From: Streptomyces cynarae
GTDB lineage: Bacteria > Actinomycetota > Actinomycetes > Streptomycetales > Streptomycetaceae
Length of the DNA: 64,000 nucleotides
NCBI RefSeq assembly: GCF_025642135.1
Contig: NZ_CP106793.1
Location: 8,462,001 to 8,526,000, forward strand
Reading direction: 5' to 3'
Positions 36,519 through 45,097 of this stretch are shown here, in pieces. The translations under genes and the position numbers were made by a program. The first letter of the stretch is position 1. Each line of letters begins with the position of its first letter. The notes beneath the pieces were generated by a model. The model was not told the origin of the DNA and did not search any database. It saw only the letters and a list, made by a program, of their open reading frames with translations.

Positions 36519-36846
36519 ACCCGCATCCCTGAGCCGCCATCCAGGGGCGCAGCCCACCGCGGTCCGGTCCGGACCGCGGTGGGGCGGTCGCCGTCCGGCC
36601 GTAGCGCTGCATGCGCCCGGGCGTGAAACAGCCGCCTCGATGGAGGTCGTGTCTCGGGAGGGCCGGCCGCTGCCGTTCCGCCGAACAGGTCCGCGAAGTG
36701 AGTGTGCGTTGTCCGGCCATCTCATCAGGCACGATGCGGCGATGGCGGGACCGCGGGCGAATTCGTCGGGTGACCGATCGGTTGCACAGAGCCACGAGTT
36801 CTTACACGGTGGGCTCAAGATCCCACGTTCACCGAAGGGAACACCC
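36519..36846. other. Intergenic region
   Basis: About 330 bases with the ZIP terminator at its left end and presumably the promoter of the secreted-protein gene at its right end. A coding-like frame is open from 36640 but lacks signal or domain features before 36847. Confidence 0.45.
36553..36583 (+). terminator. Terminator of the ZIP gene
   Basis: CCCACCGCGGTCCGG (36553-36567), one T, and its exact complement at 36569-36583. It begins 34 nt after the stop codon. Confidence 0.8.
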
Positions 36847-37473
36847 ATGTTTGGTCTGCCCACACGACGTACCGCTTGCACCGTGCTCTGCGCCGCCTTC
36901 CTGGTCGGTGTCGCCGGCCCCGTAGCGGTGGCGGGCGACTCGGCCGGCGAGCGCAGTCATGCGGCTTCTCCATACACACCCGTAGCCGGCGCGGACGCGC
37001 TTCTGTCACAGCTCAAGAGCCTTCGTGACGCCCGGCTCGCCCCGGTCGCCGACCTGGCGAACGCCGTACTGGAGGCCGACAACGGCCGACTGCCCGCCGC
37101 CGAGGCCGAGAGGCTCGGCAGCGCCGCGCAGGACGCCCTCGCCCAGTTCCGGGCAGAGACCTCGGCAGCTGTGGCCGCGGACCCGGCGAGCGATGCGCTG
37201 GCCGCTTTGCAGAAGGCGATCGACGACCTCGTGCAGGCGTTCGGCTCCGGCGACGCCGGACAGGTGTCTGCGGCGGTCGCCGCCTTCGTGACCGCCCTGA
37301 ACAACTACATCGAGGCCGTGCTGAACGGCAGCGGTCTGCCCACGCCGACTCCGACCCCCACGCCGACCCCGACCCCCACGGCCACCCCGACCGCCACCCC
37401 GAGCCCGACCCCTACGCCGACGGTGACCCTGCCTCCGCTGCCGAGCACCTCGGCCTCCGCGTCGGCCTCCTAG
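36847..37473 (+). CDS. Secreted protein with Pro-Thr repeat tail
   Basis: A 208-residue protein. The signal peptide (TACTVLCAAFLVGVAGPVAVAG) is followed by a helical Ala-rich domain of about 120 residues (LLSQLKSLRDARLAPVADLA; ALAALQKAIDDLVQAFGSGD). It ends in a (PT)n tail and a Ser-rich end. The tail resembles wall-spanning linkers, but no sortase motif follows. Function is unknown. GAAGGGAA precedes ATG 36847. Confidence 0.78.
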   Translation: MFGLPTRRTACTVLCAAFLVGVAGPVAVAGDSAGERSHAASPYTPVAGADALLSQLKSLRDARLAPVADLANAVLEADNGRLPAAEAERLGSAAQDALAQFRAETSAAVAADPASDALAALQKAIDDLVQAFGSGDAGQVSAAVAAFVTALNNYIEAVLNGSGLPTPTPTPTPTPTPTATPTATPSPTPTPTVTLPPLPSTSASASAS

Positions 37474-37539
37474 AGCATCTCGTTCCCGACACGGTGACGG
37501 ACAGTCTGCCTCCGGCATCGTGAGGTGCCGGCCTGAACA

Positions 37540-37576
37540 GCGGTGCCGGCGGCCGCGGTGGGGACGCCGGCACCGC
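37540..37576. terminator. Hairpin after the PT-tail protein
   Basis: GCGGTGCCGGCG (37540-37551) and CGCCGGCACCGC (37565-37576) form a perfect 12-bp stem with a 13-nt loop, between the secreted-protein gene and the convergent beta-lactamase gene. Confidence 0.65.
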
Positions 37577-37685
37577 GAAGTGTGCACCGCGGTCAGTTCA
37601 TTCAGGTCCTAGAGGTAAATGCCCCCCGGCGCACCTGCATCGGGGCGACCGTCGCGCCCTGAACGGCGGGCAGCGGGGCGGTACA

Positions 37686-38603
37686 TCACTCGCCCCTCGC
37701 GAGGGCGCGCGCCAGAATGCGGGCCGCGGCGGCGATCAGCGTGTTGTCGACCGGGGCGTCCCGTGTGGCCTTCGACGACAGCACGGCCAGCACGATCGGC
37801 GTGTTCCTCGTCGTCCAGGCGACGCCGATGTCGTTGGCGGTCGCGTAGTCACCCGTGCCCGTCTTGTCCGCGACGATCCAGTCCTGCGGCAACCCGGCGC
37901 GGAACCGTTCGCCGCTGGTGGTGTTGCCCTTGAGCCAGGTGACGAGTTGCCGGCGATCGGTGACTGTCAGTGCCCTGCCCAGCGTCAGCCGTTCGAAGGT
38001 CCTGCCGATCGCCTCCGGTGTGGTGGTGTCACGCAGGTCGCCGGGGACGGCGGTGTTCAGGTCGGTTTCCCAGCGGTCGAGCCGGCTCACCGGATCGCCG
38101 ACCGAGCGGAAGAACCGGGTGAGGCCGGCCGGCCCGCCGATCTGGCGCAGCAGGAGGTTCCCCGCCGTGTTGTCGCTGTACTGGATGGCGGCCGTGCACA
38201 GGTCGCCCACCGTCATGCCGGTGTCGACGTGCTGTTCGGTGATCGGAGAGTGGGGCAGCAGGTCCGCCGGTGGGTAGTGGATCACCTTGTCCAACGGCGA
38301 GCAGCGATCGTGGTCGCGCAGGATCGCCGCCGCGGCGAACGCCTTGAACGTCGAGCACATCGCGAACCGCTCCTGCGCCCGGTGGGACACGACCTGCCCG
38401 GTGAGGACGTTACGGGCGTACACGCCGAGGCGGGCGGCGTAGCGCTGCTCGAGATCACGCAACTCGCCTTCGGGGTCGCGCAGTCGGGTGTGCTCCGTCG
38501 CGGATGCGGCCGATGCCGTCACGGCGGGGAGGAGTACGGCTGTGGAAACGGCGGCGCCGGCCTTGAACAGGCCGCGCCGCGGCAGAGGGGTGGCACTGGT
38601 CAT
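37686..38603 (-). CDS. bla: Class A beta-lactamase, Tat-exported
   Basis: A 305-residue class A serine beta-lactamase. A twin-arginine signal (PLPRRGLFKAG) begins the leader. Active-site motifs: Ser84-T-F-Lys87, SDN at 143-145, Glu179 in RWETDLN (omega loop) and KTG at 247-249. It hydrolyses beta-lactams outside the cell. It is divergent from a LysR regulator and a BlaB-like gene, the arrangement of the S. cacaoi blaL-blaA-blaB locus, so inducible expression is expected. Confidence 0.95.
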   Translation of the reverse strand: MTSATPLPRRGLFKAGAAVSTAVLLPAVTASAASATEHTRLRDPEGELRDLEQRYAARLGVYARNVLTGQVVSHRAQERFAMCSTFKAFAAAAILRDHDRCSPLDKVIHYPPADLLPHSPITEQHVDTGMTVGDLCTAAIQYSDNTAGNLLLRQIGGPAGLTRFFRSVGDPVSRLDRWETDLNTAVPGDLRDTTTPEAIGRTFERLTLGRALTVTDRRQLVTWLKGNTTSGERFRAGLPQDWIVADKTGTGDYATANDIGVAWTTRNTPIVLAVLSSKATRDAPVDNTLIAAAARILARALARGE

Positions 38604-38709
38604 ACGCAGAGTTCTCCCGGTGGTCCGTCGTCCGTTCCTCGAAGCTTCGGCGAGGGCCAGCGAAGCAGCGGAAGCCCACTCATGTCCAAGAGGGAACTTT
38701 CAAGACTGC

Positions 38710-38722
38710 ATCACTTATTGAT
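38710..38722. promoter_or_regulatory. Inverted repeat in the bla-blaA intergenic region
   Basis: ATCA-CTTAT-TGAT, an interrupted palindrome in an AT-richer island between the divergent beta-lactamase and LysR genes, 11 nt before the LysR GTG. It is a candidate binding site for the LysR protein. Confidence 0.45.
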
Positions 38723-38733
38723 ATGACTGCAGC

Positions 38734-39738
38734 GTGGACCTGTTGGCGCATCTCGAGGCGTACGTCGCGGTCGTCGAGGAGGCGAGCTTCTCGCGCGCGG
38801 CCGATCGGCTCGGGATCGCCCAGCCCCTTCTCAGCCGGCGTGTCAAGACGCTGGAGACGCACTTCGGCGGCCTGCTGTTCGATCGATCGCGGCGGCAGGT
38901 GGCGACCACCGAGTTCGGCGTACTCCTCCTGCCGTATGCCCAGGACGTACTGGACCGGACCCAGCGGCTGCGGCACGTCGCACGATCCGTCCGGCAGTCG
39001 GCGGTATGTGCCGTCGGAGTCCCGGGGGACTGCGGCCCGGCCGCGCTGGCACGCATCATCCGTGCCGGCGCCGAGCACGGCACCACCCTGGGCGTGCACG
39101 AACTGCCGCCACAGGAACGGGAGGCCCGCCTGGCCGACGGATCGCTGGCGTACGCGTTGCTGCGCGTCCCCCCGGAGAGCGCGGCGCTCCGGGTGCCGCT
39201 CGGCCTCGCGTCCGCGCCGGACGCGCCCGACGGGATGTACGACGGCCCGGCCGAGGCCCGGCAGCGGCCTCGTCCGCGCGTGGTCCACCTGGAAAACCTG
39301 CGGCCCCACCGCGGCCGCGACGCGACGCGCGAGCAGCGGTCCGCGGTTCCGATCCTCACGATGGCAGAGGACCAACTCCCTTACGCACAGGACCGGCTGC
39401 GTCGCGCGGCCGCGCGGGCCGGGCTTCCGGAAGGTCTGGTGCGTCCGGCCGGACCGGTGGCGACCGCGCTCGCCGAGACCCTCGCCGGGCGGGTGACGCT
39501 GCTGTGCGCCGAGCCGTTCGCACGGCGTCACGGGGCAGATTGGTCGCCGCTGGGCGACACGTCGCTGCACCGGGGATACGAACCGGGTGCCGGACCACCT
39601 CAGCGTGGCCCGGCGTCCGTGCCGGACTGGCTGGTGGCGCTGCTGGCAGCCGCGGTCGGTGCCACGACCGGGCCGCGCACGGCACCGTCCGTGGCCGCGG
39701 GTGAGGATGCTTCGCTGCGACTGGCGGCGCGCGGATGA
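38734..39738 (+). CDS. blaA: LysR-family regulator (BlaA-like)
   Basis: A 334-residue LysR protein: the HTH is LEAYVAVVEEASFSRAADRL followed by AQPLLSRRVKTLETHFGGLL. The C-terminal effector domain follows. It is divergent from a class A beta-lactamase and overlaps the next gene (ATGA), as BlaA is in S. cacaoi, where BlaA activates the lactamase gene. GTG 38734 is the start; no strong ribosome-binding site. Confidence 0.88.
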   Translation: MDLLAHLEAYVAVVEEASFSRAADRLGIAQPLLSRRVKTLETHFGGLLFDRSRRQVATTEFGVLLLPYAQDVLDRTQRLRHVARSVRQSAVCAVGVPGDCGPAALARIIRAGAEHGTTLGVHELPPQEREARLADGSLAYALLRVPPESAALRVPLGLASAPDAPDGMYDGPAEARQRPRPRVVHLENLRPHRGRDATREQRSAVPILTMAEDQLPYAQDRLRRAAARAGLPEGLVRPAGPVATALAETLAGRVTLLCAEPFARRHGADWSPLGDTSLHRGYEPGAGPPQRGPASVPDWLVALLAAAVGATTGPRTAPSVAAGEDASLRLAARG

Positions 39739-40670
39739 ACGCCCGCCCGCAGTACCGCCCGGCCCACGTCGCCGACGACGGTGACCTTCTCGACGTCGCC
39801 GAGGCGATCGCCGCGGACTGGGCGGCTCTTGGTGTCCGCGGGTCCTTCCTCGCCCGCCGGATCGACACCGGGGAACAGCTCGGCTTCGACGTCGATGAAC
39901 CGGTGCCCCTCGCCTCGGTGGTCAAGGTCCCGCTCGCCCTCGTCGCGCTGGACCGGATCGCGACCGGGGAACTCGATCCGGCACAGCCGGTCACCGTCGA
40001 CCCGGCCACGAGCAGCGTCGGATCCACGGGTCTCGCGGCGTTCCGGTACCCCGCCACCGTGGCCGTCGGCGACCTGCTCCTGATGATGCTCTCGGTGAGC
40101 GACAACGCGAGCGCTGACGCACTGTTCGACCTGGTTCCGGTCGAGGACGTCGACGCCCGCCTGCGCGCCTGGGAGTGTGCGGGCATCCGGGTGCGGCATC
40201 GGCTGAACCGGATGTACGAGTGCGCCGCGGGTGCCGCCGGCGACGACTTCTCACTGGCTTTGGAACTGGCCGTCCGTGACGACCGCACGGGGCGGCACAC
40301 CATCGAGACACTGGACCCGGCCTACGCCAACGTCGGCACCGCCACAGCGCTCGTCGACTTGCTGCAGCGCGTGTGGCGGGACCGGATCGCCCATCCCGAC
40401 GCGACCGCCGAACTGCGCCGACTGATGGGACTGCAGGTCTTCACGCAGCGGCTGGCGAGCGAACTGCGCGCGGACACACTCCGGATGAGCGGCAAGACAG
40501 GCACATTCCTTCACCTGCGGCACGAGATCGGCGTGGTGGAGGCCGAATCCGGAGATCGGGTTGCGATGGCCGCGCTCACCCGATCCGACCGCCGAGCCGG
40601 CCTGGCGCCGGACATCGACCTCGCGATCGGAACCGGCGCACGGCGCGCCTTCGAGGCGCTGCGCCGCTGA
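39735..40670 (+). CDS. blaB: BlaB-like penicillin-recognising serine hydrolase
   Basis: A 311-residue member of the class A beta-lactamase superfamily. SVVK (Ser61-Lys64), SDN (122-124) and KTG (254-256) are all present. No signal peptide is seen, unlike the secreted enzyme at 37686. In S. cacaoi the blaB product is a membrane-associated regulatory protein needed for lactamase induction. Translational coupling to the LysR gene supports the same role, perhaps as an intracellular sensor of beta-lactams or muropeptides. Weak hydrolase activity is an alternative. Confidence 0.85.
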   Translation: MNARPQYRPAHVADDGDLLDVAEAIAADWAALGVRGSFLARRIDTGEQLGFDVDEPVPLASVVKVPLALVALDRIATGELDPAQPVTVDPATSSVGSTGLAAFRYPATVAVGDLLLMMLSVSDNASADALFDLVPVEDVDARLRAWECAGIRVRHRLNRMYECAAGAAGDDFSLALELAVRDDRTGRHTIETLDPAYANVGTATALVDLLQRVWRDRIAHPDATAELRRLMGLQVFTQRLASELRADTLRMSGKTGTFLHLRHEIGVVEAESGDRVAMAALTRSDRRAGLAPDIDLAIGTGARRAFEALRR

Positions 40671-40725
40671 AAACGGGCAGCAGCCCATGGCGGACCAGAT
40701 GCACGCCAGTTGACGGGGGAGCGTT

Positions 40726-41121
40726 TCAGCCGGCGAGTCGATCAGCGGAAACCAGCCACCGCCAGCGTCGACGCTCTGTGACGAGGGCGGCGGCAGCCAA
40801 CAGGGTCACTGGGACCGCAGCCCACGCGGGCCAGGCCAGCCACGAGGAGGCCACGGCCGCGACGAGCTGGAGCAGCACCAGCAGGATCGTCGCCCAGCCC
40901 GGCACCGCGATGATCACTTGGGCCTTGTCCCCCGGAGTGGCGAAGAGCGTGGGAAGGCCGATCAAGGCCACCACGGACAGGGCGGCAAGCGGCCAGGATC
41001 GGCCGGCCAGAGCCCAGGGCGTGGCCACCCATGCGACGAGTTCCGTCGCGAAGCGCAGAGCGGACGCGATGGGGTCGTCCGGTCGTGTCGAGGTCGTCTC
41101 CCCACCAGCAGCGTCGGTCAC
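40726..41121 (-). CDS. Small DUF2568-like membrane protein
   Basis: A 131-residue protein with four hydrophobic segments and FATELVAWVATPWALAGRS and VALIGLPTLFATPGDK, similar in layout to the YrdB-like protein at 17112-17543. It is convergent with blaB, 55 nt apart. Function unknown. Confidence 0.75.
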   Translation of the reverse strand: MTDAAGGETTSTRPDDPIASALRFATELVAWVATPWALAGRSWPLAALSVVALIGLPTLFATPGDKAQVIIAVPGWATILLVLLQLVAAVASSWLAWPAWAAVPVTLLAAAALVTERRRWRWLVSADRLAG

Positions 41122-41343
41122 CTGCGGACGATCTCACGGCCCGCGGCGCGGCCGCCAGGGGGGCGGCGGCGCCGCCTCACCACCCACCGCTTCATGAGCC
41201 GTGGGCGCACACGGGTCCCGCCCGCCGGTCGGCCAGTGCTCTCACCGGGGGTGGTACGTGCTCGGCCAGGCGTTGTCATACCCCCGGTGTAGTGTCCAGG
41301 CCGGAAGTCAGGCTCATGCTCTGCGGGTGACGGAGGCGCGGGG

Positions 41344-41841
41344 ATGACGAGTACGACAGGCGGGCCCGTGGTGGCGTTGTCCCGGCGCATCGGGGCCCCG
41401 GCGGGGGAAGTCTTCCGGATCCTGGCCGACCCCGGACGGCACCCGGACCTCGACGGCTCGGGGATGCTGCGCCGCGGCGGCTCCGGCGTCATGCTTTCGG
41501 GTGTCGGGGACGTCTTCGTGATGCGGATGCACTACGAGCGGTACGGGGACTATGAGATGAACAACCACGTCGTCGAGTTCGAGCCGGGCCGCCGCATCGG
41601 CTGGGAGCCGAGACCCGGGCGTGGGCACCCGGACGCCTCCAGGCCGGGGGCCGCATGGGGGCACCGGTGGATCTTCGACCTGGTCCCGCAAGGAGCCGGG
41701 GCGACGGTCGTCACCGAGATCTTCGACGGTTCGCGCCTGCCGGAGGACAAACGCGCGGAAGTGGTCGACGGGCGTGCCTGGTGGCAGGCGCAGATCGCGA
41801 GCACCCTGGAACGGCTCGCCGAACTGTGCGCCGCCCGGTGA
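41344..41841 (+). CDS. SRPBCC-fold (START-like) protein
   Basis: A 165-residue polyketide-cyclase/dehydrase-type SRPBCC protein: SRRIGAPAGEVFRILADPGRHPD at the start and HRWIFDLVPQGAGATVVTEIFD later, ending in a long C-terminal helix. These small proteins bind hydrophobic ligands; the ligand is unknown. The stop overlaps the start of the DinB-like gene (GTGA), so the two are coupled. Confidence 0.88.
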   Translation: MTSTTGGPVVALSRRIGAPAGEVFRILADPGRHPDLDGSGMLRRGGSGVMLSGVGDVFVMRMHYERYGDYEMNNHVVEFEPGRRIGWEPRPGRGHPDASRPGAAWGHRWIFDLVPQGAGATVVTEIFDGSRLPEDKRAEVVDGRAWWQAQIASTLERLAELCAAR

Positions 41842-42347
41842 ACACCGAACTAGCCGCCCTCAAGGGTGCTTTGGACCGTCAGCGCGAGCACGTCGTCGGG
41901 ATCCTCGAAGGGCTCTCGGCGGACGACTTGCGGCGGCCGGTGCTGCCCAGCGGCTGGAGCTGCCTGGCATTGCTGCGCCACCTCACCCTGGATGTCGAAC
42001 GCTTCTGGTTCCTGGGGGTGATCGCGGGCGAGCCGCATGTGGCCGACCAGCTCACTGCGGGCGCGGAGACGCACTGGTACGTGCCCGAGGGGATGAGTGT
42101 CGAGGAGGTCTTCGCCGACTACCGGGCGGCCATCGCGCGCGCGGACGCCGTGCTCGCCGCCGCCACGCCCGAACAGGAGCCCGCCGCCTGGCCCGTGGAG
42201 ATCTGGCCGTCCTGGCGGCTGCCTGACGTGCGGCACATCCTGATCCACGTGGTCACCGAAGTCGCCTGCCACAGCGGCCACTTGGACGTGGTCCGCGAAC
42301 TGATCGACGGCACGACCTGGCTCGGCGGCAGCCCTTACGCCGGCTAG
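41838..42347 (+). CDS. DinB/DUF664-family protein
   Basis: A 169-residue DinB-superfamily four-helix protein. The DUF664 pattern LKGALDRQREHVVGILEGLS, LLRHLTLDVERFWF and ILIHVVTEVACHSGHLDVVRE holds three histidine positions for a metal. Actinobacterial relatives are mycothiol-dependent transferases. The GTG start overlaps the upstream TGA. It probably detoxifies or modifies a compound together with the SRPBCC protein. Confidence 0.88.
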   Translation: MNTELAALKGALDRQREHVVGILEGLSADDLRRPVLPSGWSCLALLRHLTLDVERFWFLGVIAGEPHVADQLTAGAETHWYVPEGMSVEEVFADYRAAIARADAVLAAATPEQEPAAWPVEIWPSWRLPDVRHILIHVVTEVACHSGHLDVVRELIDGTTWLGGSPYAG

Positions 42348-42526
42348 GGAGTCTCCGTCCGGAATCAGGGCTCGACCTGGGGACGGCCGTCCAGACCGAC
42401 GCGTTGTGGGGCTACCTGGCCGCCGTCGGCGCAGTGGGCGCCGTCGCCATCGTGACGGCCGCGACCGCCCCCCCCGTGCCGGGGCGAGCAATTGCCCCGA
42501 CCGATGATGGCCTCGGGAGGGTTCGG

Positions 42527-43477
42527 TCACACGGCGGCCCTGTTCTGTGCCTGCTCGAACTCGGTCAGGGGGTCGCCGCCGGTGTGCCAGGGCCAGCCGG
42601 TGACCGTGCCACGGAGTGTCTCGAAGACCGGACGGGCCTCCTGCCATCGGTCGGCCGTCGTCAGCGCGTAGGCGAGGAGGTTCAGGTCGGCAAGGGCCGC
42701 GGCATGGCGGAAGAACGCCGGTTGGACCCAGCTGTGGGCCGCACGGTCGAGAGCCTGAGCCGCAGGCCCGTGGGACCAGTGGTTGCGCGCCACCAGCGCT
42801 TCGATGCCGCCTCGCGCGAGGACGGCGTGGTACTGGAGGACCTGGGCGGTGAGTTCCGTCGCCGCGCAGGGCGCGTTCGCGGGCATGCGGGCGCACAGGG
42901 CGTCGACGAACTCCAGCACCTGGATGCGCGAGCCGGCTTCCTCGGGGCTGAGATAGCGCAGCATGCTCAGGTACGCCTCGCGGTTCCAACGGTCGCGCGC
43001 CAGCACCTCGTTCCACACGGCGAACACCTGCTGCTGCTCCCAATGCTGAAGGCGGGACACTCCCAGCAGCACCACCCAGGGAGTGGGGTCTTCCGGTGCG
43101 AGCTCCGCGGCCCGGAAGCAGCTCCCGGTGACCTCGGACGCGTCCTCCAGGCGACCCTGGGAGCGGCCCTGTACGAGCCGCGTCCATGCGTGCAGGACGA
43201 GTGCATTCGCGTTGCGGGGCTCACGCGTGGCCCAACTCGACGGCAGATACGACGCGGACAGGTAGTCCGCCAGGACGGACATGCGGTGGGTACGGCGGTC
43301 CCAGTCGTCCGTGTCCTGGTTCATGAGGCGGGACATCTGGGCTATGCACAGGTCCGTCGTAGCGATCGTGCCGGTCTTGGTGGTAGCCAGAAGGGACTTC
43401 AGGAGTCGGCGCAGGGGCTCGTCATCGAGTTCCGGCGCCAGACGTGCCCTTCTGCGGCGGCTTGAGAGAAATGCCAT
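42527..43477 (-). CDS. TPR-like helical protein of unknown function
   Basis: A 316-residue, mostly helical protein without signal or membrane segment. NANALVLHAWTRLVQGRSQG, CFRAAELAPEDPTPWVVLLG and VWNEVLARDRWNREAYLSML repeat at tetratricopeptide-like spacing. It begins with a basic segment (SSRRRRARL). I do not recognise a named family. It stands alone; the start ATG 43477 is preceded by no clear site. Confidence 0.75.
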   Translation of the reverse strand: MAFLSSRRRRARLAPELDDEPLRRLLKSLLATTKTGTIATTDLCIAQMSRLMNQDTDDWDRRTHRMSVLADYLSASYLPSSWATREPRNANALVLHAWTRLVQGRSQGRLEDASEVTGSCFRAAELAPEDPTPWVVLLGVSRLQHWEQQQVFAVWNEVLARDRWNREAYLSMLRYLSPEEAGSRIQVLEFVDALCARMPANAPCAATELTAQVLQYHAVLARGGIEALVARNHWSHGPAAQALDRAAHSWVQPAFFRHAAALADLNLLAYALTTADRWQEARPVFETLRGTVTGWPWHTGGDPLTEFEQAQNRAAV

Positions 43478-43648
43478 GTTCGTAGGCTAAGGACGGCCCG
43501 CTGTGACACAAGGTGTACGCCAAGATCGTTATCAGTTGCCGTGCGGCCCAGCGTGCGCCTGCTTGTTCGGCGAAGACGAGCCGGGAGCAGGCGCCGCTGT
43601 TCTTGCAGCGCCGGGGCGGGCCGCGGCGGTGCGGTCTGCCGCCACCGG

Positions 43649-44149
43649 TCAGGAGTAGGTCCAGCGCCACCTGCTGCCGCTGCGTGCGCAGGTGATGCTC
43701 GTACCGCTGGCGTCCGTCGTCGATGCTCCGTGGTCGCTGTTGCGGCAGAACTGGCCGGCGGAATAGCAGTTCCCCGAGTTGGAGACGATCGAACAGGTAC
43801 CCGAAGCGCTCTGGCTGTCACTGTCGCTGCCGGACCCGGAGTCGCTGTCGGTGGCTGCCTGCGCGGTGACGGTCACCTTGACCTGCACCGTCTTGGTCAC
43901 AGTAGGCGTCGGCCTCGGCGCAGGCGTTGCGGTTGCTGTCGCTGTGGTCGTCGCAGTGACGGTTGCGGTCGGCCGCGGCTGACTGGCCGCGGTCTTGACG
44001 CTGTTGCCATTCTGCCCGCCGGTGCCGGCGCCGATACCGAGGAAGAAGGCGAAGCCGATCGCTGGCAGCACGTACCGCTTCCGTGCCCACTTCGGGGCCG
44101 GACGGAAAGGCGGAGCAGGCGGTGGCGGCGGTATGTACGGGTTGGCCAT
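43649..44149 (-). CDS. Membrane-anchored secreted protein with Cys-rich C-terminus
   Basis: A 166-residue protein. A proline-rich cytosolic N-terminus (MANPYIPPPPPAPPFRPAP) and one membrane anchor (YVLPAIGFAFFLGIGAGTG) are followed by a Thr/Ala/Pro linker, a Ser/Asp stretch, and a C-terminal domain with four cysteines in the pattern CSIVSN-C-QFCRN-C. The C-terminal module occurs in several streptomycete surface proteins; its function is unknown. The next gene, divergent, is the ECF sigma factor. Confidence 0.75.
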   Translation of the reverse strand: MANPYIPPPPPAPPFRPAPKWARKRYVLPAIGFAFFLGIGAGTGGQNGNSVKTAASQPRPTATVTATTTATATATPAPRPTPTVTKTVQVKVTVTAQAATDSDSGSGSDSDSQSASGTCSIVSNSGNCYSAGQFCRNSDHGASTTDASGTSITCARSGSRWRWTYS

Positions 44150-44484
44150 GTGTCCCCCCAGGACGAGTCAGAAGCGACGACGGTAGCGCCTGGGGCGCGA
44201 CTCGCGGGAGAGGTGTGGAGGAGTGGTGATCATTCTGTAACGGCGGTGGCGGCGCGGCGTCCCCAGCCCGCGCACACGCCGGCCGTGACCCATGCGCCCG
44301 CCGTAACGGAGGCGCCGGAGCGTGGCTCATGCGCCCGCAGTGGTCAAGGCGCCGGCAGTGACCAAACAACAAAAAGGACCTGGGAAGCTGCCTCCGGACG
44401 AGACAGCAGGTCGGCGGTCACCCCGGCCGCGACTTCTCGGGATCCTGAACCAGCGACCCGCTGGGAGTGCGGGGTGGCGGCCGT
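44150..44484. other. Divergent promoter region
   Basis: About 335 bases upstream of the sigma-factor promoter. Two imperfect copies of a CATGCGCCCGC... block occur near 44290 and 44328. No gene is supported. Confidence 0.4.
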
Positions 44485-44513
44485 GCAATCCGGTGGCGAC
44501 TGCGGACCGTATC
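44485..44513 (+). promoter_or_regulatory. Putative ECF-sigma autopromoter
   Basis: GCAATCC (44485-44491), a 16-nt spacer and CGTATC (44508-44513), ending 7 nt before GTG 44521, which has no Shine-Dalgarno. The same motif with the same spacer precedes the synthetase gene (45949-45977). Confidence 0.6.
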
Positions 44514-44520
44514 TACTGAT

Positions 44521-45090
44521 GTGCAGAGGTTTCGGTTCTCCGTGGGCCGTCTCCCGGACGAGGCTCTGCTGTCCGGGCTGGCCACCGGTGATCCGGAGCT
44601 CGCCATCGGCTTCGTACGGAGGTTCCAGCACCGGGTCTTCGGTGTCGCGATAGCCGTCACCGGGGATCCGCAGCTCGCTGAGGACATCGCCCAGCAGACG
44701 TTCGAGCGGGCGTGGCGTCATGCGCAGATCTATGACTCGCGCCGGGGGTCGGTGATGACCTGGCTGACGACCATCGCCCACAACCTTGCCATCGACGCCG
44801 TCCGGTCCCGGCGGCCGGAGCCGGTGGCGCCCGAGGACCTGGACGCCATGCTGGACGTCGTCAGCGAGACGCCCGAGCATCGGGCACTCGCCGACGAGGC
44901 GTCTTCCCGGCTGCGGGCGGCCGTGGCGGAACTCCCGCGCGAACAGGGCCGTGCCCTGGTGATGGCGGGTATCTACGGAATGACGGCCCAGCAGATCGCC
45001 GACTGGGAGAAGATCCCGCTGGGCACCGCCAAGACGCGCATCAGGGCGGCGATGGGAAAGCTGCGCACCACCCTCGCGTCTCCGAAGTGA
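44521..45090 (+). CDS. ECF sigma factor
   Basis: A protein of about 189 residues with sigma region 2 (AIGFVRRFQHRVFGVAIAVT, DPQLAEDIAQQTFERAWRHA) and region 4 (LPREQGRALVMAGIYGMTAQ, then IPLGTAKTRIRAAMGKLRT). It directs RNA polymerase to specific promoters. It is followed 8 nt later by its anti-sigma factor. GTG 44521 lies 7 nt after a -10-like CGTATC, suggesting a leaderless mRNA; the frame is open further upstream but would start before the promoter. Confidence 0.9.
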   Translation: MQRFRFSVGRLPDEALLSGLATGDPELAIGFVRRFQHRVFGVAIAVTGDPQLAEDIAQQTFERAWRHAQIYDSRRGSVMTWLTTIAHNLAIDAVRSRRPEPVAPEDLDAMLDVVSETPEHRALADEASSRLRAAVAELPREQGRALVMAGIYGMTAQQIADWEKIPLGTAKTRIRAAMGKLRTTLASPK

Positions 45091-45097
45091 GGCGACC

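Noticed and set aside
44270..44360. Imperfect tandem blocks with CATGCGCCCGC
   Set aside because: Two degenerate copies only, with no gene or symmetric structure; likely chance in GC-rich DNA.
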